A DNA stretch of 64,000 nt, from positions 26,281 to 90,280 of the forward strand of contig JAANYP010003847.1 of the NCBI GenBank assembly GCA_020465985.1, in the 5' to 3' direction. This document shows positions 25,967 through 37,100 of the stretch, piece by piece; positions within the stretch are counted from its first letter, which is position 1; every line of letters starts with the position of its first letter. This DNA comes from Centrapalus pauciflorus. Taxonomy: Eukaryota > Streptophyta > Magnoliopsida > Asterales > Asteraceae. The notes beneath the pieces are model-generated. The model saw only the letters and a list, made by a program, of their open reading frames with translations. It did not search any database and was not told where the DNA came from. Made by a program: the position numbers and the translations under genes.

Positions 25967-26277
25967 ATGACTATCATAGAGCAGTAGTTTGAATTCGAAT
26001 TTAGCCCCAAATTCGAATTCGAATTTAGCCCCAAATTCGAATTCGAATTTAGCCCCAAATTCGAATTTACATAGAGCAGTAGTTTGAGATTCAAGTGTCC
26101 GTGAGGTCTTGGTCTCAAACATTAAGTGATGATATGTAGTGATTCTAAGTAATGATCTGAATTAGGATAGGTTACGATCTAGTAATCATAGGAGATTGAC
26201 TATCATACGGGATAAAACGGTGGTGTCTTTAAATTAATGACATGTTACTAAACAAGTTATATGTTTTATATTTTCAG
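25613..26277 (+). promoter_or_regulatory. Possible leader intron of element C
   Basis: A donor-like GAG|GTAAGA at 25613, a branch-like TACTAA at 26246-26251 and an acceptor-like TTTTATATTTTCAG at 26264-26277, three bases before the gag ATG. The 3' LTR copy has the weaker GGTAATAA. The deletion noted in the 5' LTR lies within this span. Splicing is inferred only. Confidence 0.4.
25991..26062 (+). repeat. Three 24-bp tandem repeats in the C leader
   Basis: Three identical units GAATTCGAATTTAGCCCC + AAATTC. They are bounded by copies of ATAGAGCAGTAGTTTGA at 25976 and 26071. Each unit contains the TTCGAA palindrome. Confidence 0.93.
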
Positions 26278-26280
26278 AAC

Positions 26281-27050
26281 ATGTCTGGAGGAGGAATGAC
26301 ACCTGAAGCAACAAGGGAGATGATGCTAGCCATGATGGCTGAGCAGAACAAGATGATTCAAGATCAGTTTCGGGCTCGAGATGAGGCCGAAGCTAAGAGA
26401 AGAGAAGACAAGAGGAAAAATAAGGAAAAAGAAGGGGGTAACAATGAGGAACAAGATGACAACACTGGGTCATCTAACAAACCCAAAGGTTGTCGGTTTA
26501 AGGATTTCAAAGGAAATGGTGCTGTAGAATTCATTGCCGCACTCGAATGGATAACGGCAACCGAACAGACATTCCGAATCAGCGACTGTGCTGAGAAGGA
26601 CATGGTTCGGTATGCTACTGCGATGTTCACTAACGACGCAATCATGTGGTGGAATTCCATGGTTAACGCCTTAACCTTGGAGAAAGTGGCTGTGATGACT
26701 TGGGCTGAGTTTACAGAGTTATTCACTCAGCAATACTGTCCAGTTGATGAGCGCCGAAGACTGGAGGCTAAGTTCATGTCGTTGATGCAGGGGACTAAGA
26801 CTGTGTCCCAATATGCTGTGGAATTCACGAGGCTGAGTCCGTTTGCGCCTCATCAAGTTGATACCGAAGAAAGGAAGGTGACCAGGTTCGAGGCTGGTCT
26901 GGATATTGAAATCAGAAGGGTTATGAGCAACGTTCGCTATCCTACATTTGCTGGTTTACTTGAGGCTGCCAGAAATGTAAAACAGATTCTGATTATGTCG
27001 GGTTATTCGATTGGGTCCGCTGCTGCTTCCACCAACCCAACACAGCCGTC
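26281..27050 (+). CDS. gag: gag of element C, N-terminal part
   Basis: I place the start at MSGGGMTPEATREMM, just after the acceptor-like site; an upstream in-frame ATG (26242) lies in the putative intron. A Glu/Lys-rich coiled segment is followed by the Ty3 Gag core (Retrotrans_gag) with WWNSMVNALTLEKVAVMTWA near residue 115-135 and a ...FTRLSPFAP...EERKVTRFEAGL block. It is interrupted at residue 256 by element D. If D and one CCGTC copy are removed, the frame continues without a shift into 33705 onward. Confidence 0.9.
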
Positions 27051-27700
27051 TGTTGGTACACCCTGTGTGACGATAGCAGTATAAGTGATCCAACATTGTG
27101 ATTTAGCAAGTGTTAGATATATATGTTTATATATGGTTGATAATTATTATTGTTTGTGTGTTTGAACTTAATGTAACATATTACAAGAAGTTCAAACATA
27201 AAGATCAAAGATAAAATTAATCATAAGATAAAAACATAAGTTTCAATACTTAGTTAATTATGTGAGAAGGTAAATTCGAATTATCTAAGGACTAGGATTC
27301 GAATCTGGTTAGATTCGAATGAGTCACAAGACAGATTCGAATGTGACCATTTGGGCAGATTCGAGAATGTCAGTGAGGACAAACTCGAATGGGCCTTGGG
27401 CCGGATTCGAGTTTGGCCCATGACAGACTCGAATTAGCCTCTATAATTAAGGATAGACTCGAAATATTATTGGACTTTTTGCAGAATTCGAGAGTGATTA
27501 AGAAAAGGGCGATTTCGAGTTTATCATCAGTGTTAGTGCCGTTTCGGAGAGAATCAGTTCGTAAGATCGTTCGTGTGTCGTTCGTTCAGCTTCTGATAGT
27601 CTCCGTGTTTCTGATTGAGAGTTGTTTCCGTCTACCCGTTAACGAGGATTCCGCACTCGTTGATGGTTCCGCGTCTAGATAGATCTCGTAGTGGTAGACC
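27051..27700 (+). repeat. 5' LTR of element D, missing last 5 bp
   Basis: Starts TGTTGGTACACCCTGTGTGA. Contains many TTCGAA / ATTCGA words. It stops at ...GTAGTGGTAGACC, whereas the 3' LTR continues TTACA. Confidence 0.93.
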
Positions 27701-27823
27701 AACTTAATCAAGTTGGTAAAAGTGGCAACGGAAGATACTAATGCAGATTTATTTACCAAAGCATTTGATAAGTCACGGTTTGAATATTTAATTCAACTAA
27801 ATGGAATGCGCAACCCAGAGTAA
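27701..27823 (+). pseudogene. pol: RNase H C-terminal remnant of element D
   Basis: The 41-codon stub ends ...ADLFTKAFDKSRFEYLIQ and LNGMRNPE, then TAA. It matches the RNase H end of element E (48395). It has no start and fixes the deletion breakpoint at the LTR. Confidence 0.9.
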
Positions 27824-29962
27824 TTTGGCCTTAGTAGTAGTTTATTTCCTTTCATAGCTGTAGTATTTCTTTCTTTTTATAGTTAGTCTGCTAATTTAGG
27901 ATAGTTACTATTTTTAGTAAGTTTCTATTTTTAGGAAGTTAGTATGTTATCTTCTTTTAGTGCTATTTCTTATAAAAAAAAACAAAACAAAAAAGAGAGA
28001 AAATCATAAAAATACAAAAAAAAGAGAATATTAGAAAAAGGAGTTAAGTCTTAGAAGCATAGGTTCAAAGTGACGAAAATTAGCACAGTCGTTACAAACT
28101 CTAAGTGTTTAGGCTTTCACACATAATGCAACTAAAATTCAAAGTGTTATACTTTATTTTAGTTTGATGTGTTGGTAGGCATAATACATATAGGGAGTCT
28201 CAAGGCAAATAAAATATTCAAGAAAAAGTCAAACGTGTCACTAACTTAGATGTACGACCAATCGGTCTTAATTTTTATGTACAAGACATACAAACTTTGA
28301 GTCAAAATGAGGTATGCAAACTTTCTGGGAATGTATACCAACATCAAATACATCTTAAAATGGAAAGAATAGAAAAATCATATAAAATTGAGAGTCGAAA
28401 ACATGTAACTCTATTGTACGTAAGTACAGACCTGTTGCCTCTGTTTAGATTCGGGTTAGCAAGATACGTTGCTTTGTTGTACGTCGGTACAGACCTGTCA
28501 ACGCTGTCTTGCTAACTTTAAGAATAAACCTTAAGTCAAACTAAGACACTTTGTTGTATGAAAATACAGACCTGTGTCCGATGTTTGTCTTTTAAAGAAA
28601 GTTTGCAAATACCAACAAGTTAGATTCTTTGTCTGTATGCCTTGATCATAAAAGTATGTCTATGTCTGGGTCACGTAAGATAATTTCATGATAAATAAAA
28701 ATGCCAAGGGATATTCCGAAATGTAGAATGTTTAAAGGGGTAAATACCAACAATCGGCTAAATGGGTATTTCACGACAAACAATCAAAGGAATCAAAAAT
28801 TCCTAAGTGTGAAAGTTTAATTACTGAAAGTGAGTCTCTGACATCGCTATCTGAGTGAACCTTTCTTTGACTATACTAATCAAAAATATTTTGTTTACCG
28901 TTTAGCTTAGGTTGTAAATTTTAATAAGTATAGCTTAAGTCTAAGTTAAATTTTTTGGTCAAAATTTTAAAATTTTATTTTTACTTAGTTTATTTTATTT
29001 TATTTTTTACTTAGGAAAAGGGTCAAAAATTACTGAGGGTGCATTCATAGTTGGATAAAATAAACACTGCGTGAAAAATCTTGTGCTTAGGGTAAAAGAT
29101 TTGGCATAGTTTATCTTGTTACACAAAACCGTTGAAAAGATTGAAAAAGTTGAAGTTATTTCAAAATTTTCGAAATTTTTCTAAGTATTTGGTGTAATTC
29201 GAGTTTAGGACAAACTCGAAATTGGGTGGTTTCGAATCTGTCAGTAGATTCGACTTTGGCCATAGATTCGAAGGTAGGTGTTATAAATAGGTAACAGTAA
29301 CTGTCATTACTCCTATCTGTTTTCGAATCTACCCTCTCGAATCTATTTGGCGACTTCGAATCTACTTCCTCGAATCTACCGATTTCCACAAAAACGACAA
29401 TTTGTCGACTTTCTTGCTAAAGTGTTCGATTCTACTGATACTTCTAGGTACAAACAACTGGGTTGTACAAGATTCATGTAGTTTTATACACCATTTAAGC
29501 CAAAATCATCGATTTTTGAAGGTTTATGGGTCTAAGTCGTGTTTTCCAAAATTACAAAGTTTGGACCAATAAATAGTCAAATTAAATGCATATATCTGTG
29601 ATTAGTACCTAGTTGGACTAATGTATGTGATTTTCTAAGTTCAAAATGGTTAAAATCATGGGTTTTGTTAAAGAGTTGGCCGACGACAGTTCGAATCTGT
29701 TCGTGACCATTCTCGAGTTTGTCAGTAAACTCGAGAAGACCATTACATTCGAATCTGTCATCAAACTCGAAATAGGGTGTTTTCGAATCTGTCAATTCGA
29801 ATCTGTTATTTTATTTGAATTATTTAATTTAAATTTTATTAAACTTGTAGAAATTCTTTTGTGTTGGATTTTGTACTTAATCAAGTTCAAAATTAAACAA
29901 ATTTGAATTTTGGCAAGTTTATTGATTTTTATTAATTCTAATAGTTAATCTATTGTGCAGAT
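27824..29962 (+). other. Long spacer between pol and additional ORF in element D
   Basis: About 2.1 kb without a conserved reading frame, yet it aligns along most of its length with the spacer of E (46272-48394). In order: an A-rich purine tract near 27975-28050; a conserved block; three stem-loops (28392-28587); TTTTA repeats near 28980-29010; clusters of TTCGAA words at 29200-29370 and 29690-29810; and an acceptor-like TATTGTGCAG at 29951-29960, two bases before the ORF start. Confidence 0.8.
28392..28587 (+). ncRNA. Putative structured RNA: three stem-loops with UGUAC-type caps (copy in D)
   Basis: Caps are at 28415-28428 (TGTAC GTAA GTACA), 28478-28491 (TGTAC GTCG GTACA) and 28555-28568 (TGTAT GAAA ATACA). 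Each is followed by GACCTGT. Basal stems are GAGTC/GATTC (28392/28448), GTTAGCAAGA/TCTTGCTAAC (28455-28464/28507-28516), and CAAAC/GTTTG plus GACAC/GTGTC around the third. The cap closing pair changes C-G to T-A in concert, and some tetraloops are GNRA. The same three recur in element E. Function unknown. Confidence 0.6.
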
Positions 29963-32900
29963 ATGGCTGTTCGAGTATTTGTGCCGAAGCACAATATGGT
30001 CATTCCCCCCGACCATCATATCCCTGAGGCGCAGGGATTTCGTCAAATGATGGATTTCCTTGTAGAATCTAGGATTGCTTTTGCATTGTCTCACAATATT
30101 CAGATTGTTATTCCCTATGTTCGCCAGTTCTATGATCATCTTCAGGTAGATTGCTCTGTCACCCCGACAGTGCTGAGAACAAGGATCGCAAGGCAACCGT
30201 TGGTGTTTTCTGCCGATATGCTGCGTCAAGTTTCGCAGCTAGGATCTCAGGAAGAGGAGTCTGGGCCTATTGACTTTCCCTTAAGTGTTAGGCAGGCAGC
30301 TTTTCAGAGAATGGGTTACAGCTTAGATGTTACGAAGACATCTTACATGAAGAGCGGGCTTATTGGCCAATGGAGATTTTTGGCTCATGTGTTTATGGTT
30401 TGTTTCGCGGCAAAGAAAGCTGGTTTTGATTATAGCGTCTCGAAGATCCAATCTGGGATGATCGCTTTAGTGTATAATCGGCCATTCAGCTTTTCTCAAA
30501 TGTTTTTCTCAGAATTCGTCCATCAAATCTCGGCTCCAGAGCAGCAACAATTTCTGCTGTATCCTCGATTCATAATGATGCTCATCAGGCATTTCTTGCC
30601 GAATCTGCCTCAGCTGAATGAGATCCAAAGCGTAGAGGTGATGGATAAAAGAATTTTTGCTGATTGCTCCTCGCACAGAGGAAGGTTGGCGGTTCCGGTC
30701 GAGCGACCGTTGTTTGGAGCTGTTCTAGATAGGAACTTTGAAGCACCAGATACTGCCAACTGGGCAGGTGTAGTGGAAGTTCAGCCTGGCCAGCCACAAC
30801 AACAACCACAGCCACCGCGAGCACAACAACAAAGGCGAAGACAAAGAGCTACTGCGAGTCAGACTCAGGCATCTAGGCCTTCTACAAGTCAACAGCCAGA
30901 GATACAAGAGGCGGGCCCTTCGAATATTCCAAGTGAATCTGATCAGTTGTGTCAGACGTTACATGAAATTTGGGAAGCAGGTCCTCATGCCAATGAAGAA
31001 ATATCTGCAGCGTTGGTGGGAGAATTGCTTGAGCCTCCAGAGGGAGAAGAAGATGTGCTTAGGGATGTTGACGAATATGTACCAGAGCAGACTGGTAATG
31101 ATGAGTCATCATCTGCCACTGAGTCAAAAGAAATGGAGGAGATCGAGGTTGAAGCTCCAGAGTCCGTATCTACAGAACCAACAATTCGGATAGAAACTTA
31201 TGGATCTAGAGTAGTGGTGATTAATGAAGAAGCTTCAAGGAGGCGAGCATCAAGAGAGTCTGATGACTCCGATTTTGAAGAAGAAGAGGTTGCACCATTA
31301 GTGACAAGGCAACGGGCCAAGCGTCATAGATTTATGCAAGGATCATCTTCAGCTTCAGCAGAACAACCAGAAATTCCTCAACCTCAAATCCCTCAACATC
31401 AGGAACCTCAAACCACCATTCCACCATCACCACCTCATGATGAACCATACATCCCATCGCCGATCATTCCAACTCCACTTCAATCCATCCCATCAACCTC
31501 GTCCACATACGCCGACAATCAAAGGGTTCTGCAGCTTAAAGCTCGAGTTGACTTCCAAAATGTCCAAATCTTAGGCCTACCAAAGGCAATCGGTGACATT
31601 CAGACTCATAATGCAAATCTTGATAAGGAGAATGCCGATCTGAAGAAGATTATGGAAAACGTTCAGGAAGAGAACGTAGAGTTAAAGACTTGTGTCGCTG
31701 ATCAGGCAGCCGAGCTAAGATCGATGCGCTCCCTAGTTGAGCAATTAATGAAAAATTTACAGGCTCAGAGAGAGACATCGTGCCATGATCAAGAAGTGGG
31801 CAGGAAGGATGATGATAATGAAGATAACCAAGGCAATGATCCCAGCTCTCAAAGACAGAATGAGCCAGTAGATTTTTCTGCTGCTCAGGCTGCTCAATCT
31901 CAGGGGGAGCCAAGTCAAGCAGGAGGTGAAGTAGGAGAGGCCAGCTCGTCTAAACCTACGGATTTTGAGATAAGTGAGATGATTGATGCTCTCATGGATC
32001 TCGATGACGACCCAATGGACTTGGGATTTGACTTTGAAGAGGATATGGAAGAACTAGAAGAGGGAGAATTTGTCCCTGAAGAGATTGTTGATTGGAAATC
32101 AGATGATGAGGTGTGTGCAGACGAAGACGATGAAGCCGATGAAATCGTAGTCTAGCAAAATCCTATCACTGATACATATGTGATAGAAGGAAACGATGTT
32201 GTTAACATAGAAGTGGTGAATGCTGCTTTAAATGTTGAGTCATCAGTAGAAGAGCCTGTCAGAGAGTTAACGAATGAAGAGAAAAGAAAGTTGTGGTTCA
32301 GGGCTGAGCATAAAGAATTAGAGCTGAAAGAGAAGATGAGAGTGCCGGGGACTGGAAAACTATCAGGAAGCATATTAAGCTGGTTCTTTGATCGAGAACT
32401 GCAGCTATTCATAATCAAGAGAAAAGATGGGCTCCAGTACCTGAGGCGAACTCTGAAAGTATTCAATTCACTGCCAAAGATTGAGATCAAGGCGTTAGCA
32501 TGGAAAGACCTGATCAATATTGGCAATGATCCCTACGCAGATATAATTGCCAGAATCATAAGGAAAGAGGGAAGATCAAGGAAGTTTGAACGCCTAAATC
32601 CAAGGATAGGAAAAAGAGTAGAGGATCCTTCTCGAATTGATCCTCTAACTGGGCGTCCTTGGATGAAGATTCAATACAAACCTGTAAGATGTCTAAGAAA
32701 GGTGCCGCTCAAGCCTATGCCACAGAACGTCCTGAAGAATCTGAACTGGTGGTACGTTGAGAGTGAAACTGGAGAAGCGGTGATGTAAGATTTTGAAGAA
32801 AAGGTGATTCTTAGAATCTATGATCCTCTTCATCTGGTAAACCTTTCTCGAGATGATCTTCAAATTTTGCATGCTCATAAGATTTCAAGTGACACTCATA

Positions 32901-32986
32901 TGGATGGTGAGGCTAGGAAATATGAGAATGTAGTTAAAGTATGTGTTGAAAAGGGCTTGTATGCTGGAAGTAGTTTGAATAAATAA
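29963..32986 (+). pseudogene. Additional ORF of element D (env-like position), two in-frame stops
   Basis: Starts MAVRVFVPKHNMVIPP right after an acceptor-like site and is open for 730 codons. TAG at 32153-32155 and TAA at 32786-32788 interrupt it, but the frame continues to 32986, about 1008 codons in all. Parts: an N-terminal globular domain (~1-240) with SHNIQIVIPYVRQF and KSGLIGQWRFLAH; a Gln/Pro/Arg-rich stretch; a long acidic region; a coiled coil (~515-610); an acidic segment; and a conserved C-terminal domain (LSWFFDRELQLFI ... DPLTGRPWMK). E reads through where D has the TAG, so it is probably a mutation. I see no signal peptide or membrane span. Function unknown. Confidence 0.82.
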
Positions 32987-33044
32987 TAAACAAAGTTCTT
33001 GATCAAATGTGTGAATTATTAGAAGCTATCGTCAAGAGGGAGTC
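32987..33044 (+). promoter_or_regulatory. Short 3' UTR and polypurine tract of element D
   Basis: TCAAGAGGGAGTC directly precedes the 3' LTR, as expected for the plus-strand primer. E has AAGGGGAAGTC in the matching place. Confidence 0.75.
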
Positions 33045-33699
33045 TGTTGGTACACCCTGTGTGACGATAGCAGTCTAAGTGATCCAACATTGTGATTTAG
33101 CAAGTGTTAGATATATATGTTTATATATGGTTGATAATTATTATTGTTTGTCTGTTTGAACTTAATGTAACATATTACAAGAAGTTCAAACATAAAGATC
33201 AAAGATAATATTAATCATAAGATAAAAACATAAGTTTCAATACTTAGTTAATTATGTGAGAAGGTAAATTCGAATTATCTAAGGACTAGGATTCGAATCT
33301 GGTTAGATTCGAATGAGTCACAAGACAGATTCGAATGTGACCATTTGGGCAGATTCGAGAATGTCAGTGAGGACAAACTCGAATGGGCCTTGGGCCGGAT
33401 TCGAGTTTGGCCCATGACAGACTCGAATTAGCCTCTATAATTAAGGATAGACTCGAAATATTATTGGACTTTTTGCAGAATTCGAGAGTGGTTAAGCAAA
33501 AGGCGACTTCGAGTTTATCATCAGTGTTAGTGCCGTTTCGGAGAGAATCAGTTCGTAGGATCGTTCGTGTGTCGTTCGTTCAACTTCTGATAGTCTCCGT
33601 GTTTCTGATTGAGAGTTGTTTCCGTGTACCCGTTAACGAGGATTCCGCACTCGTTGACGGTTCCGCGTCTAGATAGATCTCGTAGTGGTAGACCTTACA
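33045..33699 (+). repeat. 3' LTR of element D
   Basis: 655 bp, TGTTGGTACA...CCTTACA, followed by target duplication CCGTC. Near identity to the 5' LTR suggests the youngest or near-youngest insertion of this nest. Confidence 0.94.
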
Positions 33700-34140
33700 C
33701 CGTCACCCCTGAAGCGCCAGCATGAGGGAGGATACTCGGGATCTTCCCGATCGTCGCAGTACTCGCCTCAACAGTCTTATCGCCGACAGTCTGGTTCTTC
33801 TGGTCGTGCTCGTGCCTATTCCATCAACACCGAGCCGCAATATTGCAATAAGTGTCATCTGGAGCACTTTGGCAAGTGTACTAATGGACGCGCTTGCTTT
33901 TGCTGTGGAGAATTAGGCCATTTTTAGAGCGAGTGTCCACGAAAAGGTGATGCTTGCTATAAGTGTGGGGTATGGGGACACTATAGTAGGAACTGTAGGA
34001 AGAATGCTCCAGCAGCTGTTGCTCCATCATCGACCCGATCATCTGGAGGATCTAGTGGTGGTTCAGTCAACCGCCGGAACCAGCCACAAAGGTCACCGAC
34101 TCGTGCTTTTCAGATTACGGCAGAGGAAGCTAGGGAAAAC
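33700..34140 (+). pseudogene. gag: gag of element C, C-terminal part with zinc knuckles
   Basis: Continues Gag of C after the D insertion (PSPLKRQHEGGYSGSS). Three CCHC-type knuckles are visible: CNKCHLEHFGKC, CFCCGELGHF(stop)SEC and CYKCGVWGHYSRNC. The in-frame TAG at 33925-33927 falls inside the second knuckle. The same frame passes without shift into protease, so gag-pol was one polyprotein. Confidence 0.9.
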
Positions 34141-37100
34141 CCGGAGGTGGTCACGGGTACGTTTATTGTAAATTCCTTGCCTGCACGAGTTCTTTTTGAT
34201 TCGGGTGCCAACCGCTCTTTCGTGTCTACTGTTTTTGCACAACGTCTTGCTATGCCACTGTCTAAGTTGTCTGCTATACTTGATATTGAAACTGCTAGCA
34301 ACACTCTAGTCAAGGTAGATCACGTATACCGTAATTGCACGTTAGTAATTGAAGATGTAGTCTTCAATTTAGATCTGATTCCGATAGAGTTCAGCGAGTT
34401 TGACGTGATTGTCGGGATGGACTGGTTGATCGAAAATGAAGCCCACATAGTTTGTAAGAATCGTATGATAAAGATAACTACTTCGGAGGGACGTGAGATA
34501 TGTATATATGGGGATAGGAGAAGCGGGGATCTGTGTTTGCTGACTATTGCAAAAGCCCGAAAGCTTGTTGCAAAGGGGTGTGACGCTTACTTAGCATATG
34601 CGATTGATGCTAAGGCTGAGAAGAGGACTTTGGCCGATGTGCCTGTTGTTTCACAATTCCCGGATGTGTTTCAGGAAGACTTGTATGGCGTGCCGCTTGA
34701 GAGACAAGTGGAATTTAGAATTGACTTGATCCCTGGAGCTGCACCGGTAGCTCGTTCTCCTTATCGTCTTGCTCCTACCGAGATGCAAGAGATGATGAAA
34801 CAACTTCAAGAGTTGTTGGACAAGGGCTTCATTCGACCGAGTTCATCACCGTGGGGAGCTCCGGTATTGTTTGTAAAGAAGAAAGATGGCACGATGAGGA
34901 TGTGCATCGATTACCGGGAGCTGAATAAGTTGACCATTAAGAACAAGTATCCGCTGCCACGGATAGATGACTTATTTGATCAGTTGCATGGGGCTAGTGT
35001 GTTCTCCAAGATTGATTTGAGGTCGGGGTACCATCAGTTGAAGGTACGAGAAGAGGATGTGCCTAAGACAGCATTTAGGACACGTTATGGGCATTATGAG
35101 TTCTTGGTTATGCCTTTCGCGTTAACCAATGCCCCGGCTATCTTTATGGATTTGATGAATAGAGTGTGCAAACCGATGTTAGACAAGTCTGTAATCGTGT
35201 TTATTGATGATATTCTGGTGTACTCTAAGTCTGAGGCCGAACATGCTGATCATTTAAAGGAATTGCTGGAATTACTAAGAAAAGAGAAATTGTATGCAAA
35301 GTTCTCAAAATGTGAGTTTTGGCTACAACAGATACAGTTTCTAGGACATGTGATTTCGGGGGCTGGGATTTCAGTAGATCCGGCTAAGGTAGAAGCGATA
35401 AAGAATTGGGAGCGGCCTCGTTCAGCTACAAAAGTCAGGAGTTTTCTTGGACTGGCGGACTACTATAGGAGATTTATAAAGGACTTTTCAAAGATTGCAG
35501 TTCCTTTAACTGCATTGACAAAGAAGAATGCACCTTTTGTTTGGGAAACCGTGCAACAAGAGGCGTTTGATATTTTGAAGAAGACGCTAAGTGAAGCGCC
35601 GATACTTGCCCTACCAGAGGGTAATGAGGACTTTGTAGTATACATGGATGCCTCGAGATTGGGATTAGGTGCTGTACTGATGCAGCGCGGAAAGGTAATC
35701 GCTTATGCCTCGAGACAGCTTAAGCAACACGAAAAGAACTATTCAACTCATGATTTGGAGTTGACCGCCGTTACATTTGCATTGAAGTTGTGGAGGCACT
35801 ATCTCTATGGAACTAAGTGTCAGTTATACACGGATCATAAGAGTTTGAAGTACATATTCAGCCAGAAAGAACTCAATATGAGGCAGAGACGCTCGATGGA
35901 ATTAATAAAGGATTATGACTGTGAAATCCTTTATCACCCGGGAAAGGCTAATGTGGTAGCCGATGCTTTGAGTCGCAAAGCTTATGCTAAGGACTGCTGC
36001 TACATGATGACGTCTACTATGTTAACGTCCACCATTATAAATGATGTTAAGGCCGCTCAGGAAGAAGCCTTGAAAGACGAAAATGTTGGTGCTGAGGATA
36101 TAGGAGTGCAAATTAAGATTATGGAAACTAGTGAATCAGGACTAAAAGGGGTATATGGAAGGATCTGAGTGCCGAAGTTGGGTTGTATGAGAAAGGTGAT
36201 TATTGAATAGGCACATCAATCCAAGTTTTCTGTACATCCTGGAAGTGCAAAGATGTACAACGAGCTGAAAGCAGACTTTTGGTGGCCGGGATTGAAGAAG
36301 GATATCGGCCAGTACGTGGAACGATGTAGGACTTGCCGGCTTGTAAAAGCCGAACATCAGCAACCTTATGGCAGTCTGCAACCACTTCCCATTCCGGAAT
36401 GGAAGTGGGAGCACATAACTATGGATTTTGTTACAAAACTGCCGAAGACTAGGCGTCAACACGATGTAGTCTGGGTAATAGGGGATAGACTGACTAAGTC
36501 GGCACACTTTATTCCGATAAGAGAGATTTATTCTTTGGAGAAGTTGGCTCAGATTTACATGGACGAGATCGTTTCTAGGCATGGAGTGCCTAAGTCCATA
36601 GTATCGGATCTAGATAGCCGATTTACTTCGAACTTCTGGTCGGCTTTGCAGGAAGGACTGGGTACAAGGATTGCTATGAGTACGGCTTATCGTCCGCTAA
36701 CCGATGACCAAAGTGAAAGAACTATCCTCACCTTGGAGGATATGATGAGAGCGTGTATACTAGACCTCGGTGGCAATTGGGATGATCATCTGCCACTAAT
36801 AGAGTTTTCGTATAACAACAGTTATCACACAACAATAAAGAAGGCGCCATTTGAGGCTTTATATGGGAGAAGGTGTAGGACTCCTACTTGTTGGAGAGAA
36901 ACTGGTGAAACGCCGATTGCTGGGCCGGCATTGCTTCAAGAAACAAACGAGAAGATACAACTGATTAGACAGAATATGAAAGCGGCCCAGGATCGTCAGA
37001 AAAGTTATTATGACAGGAGGCACAAACCAATCAGTTTTGATGTGAATGATTGGGTATATCTGAAGGTGTCACCTATGAGAGGTGTTACACGATTTGTGAA

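Larger units (their letters stand above)
27051..33699 (+). mobile_element. Element D: copia element with deleted gag-pol, inside C
   Basis: CCGTC flanks it at 27046-27050 and 33700-33704. The LTRs are 650 and 655 bp and nearly identical (about a dozen differences by eye). The 5' LTR lacks its last five bases (TTACA) and joins straight to the final 41 codons of RNase H, so primer site, gag and nearly all of pol are deleted. What remains is the pol end, a 2.1-kb spacer, an additional ORF, a polypurine tract and the 3' LTR. Element E is a fuller relative. Confidence 0.94.

Noticed and set aside
27389..27682. A 97-codon frame present in both LTRs of D
   Set aside because: It is contained in LTR sequence, conserved through LTR identity, and not kept in the related LTRs of E.
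32153..32155. Programmed readthrough of TAG in the D aORF
   Set aside because: Element E has a sense codon at the homologous position, so a private mutation is simpler.
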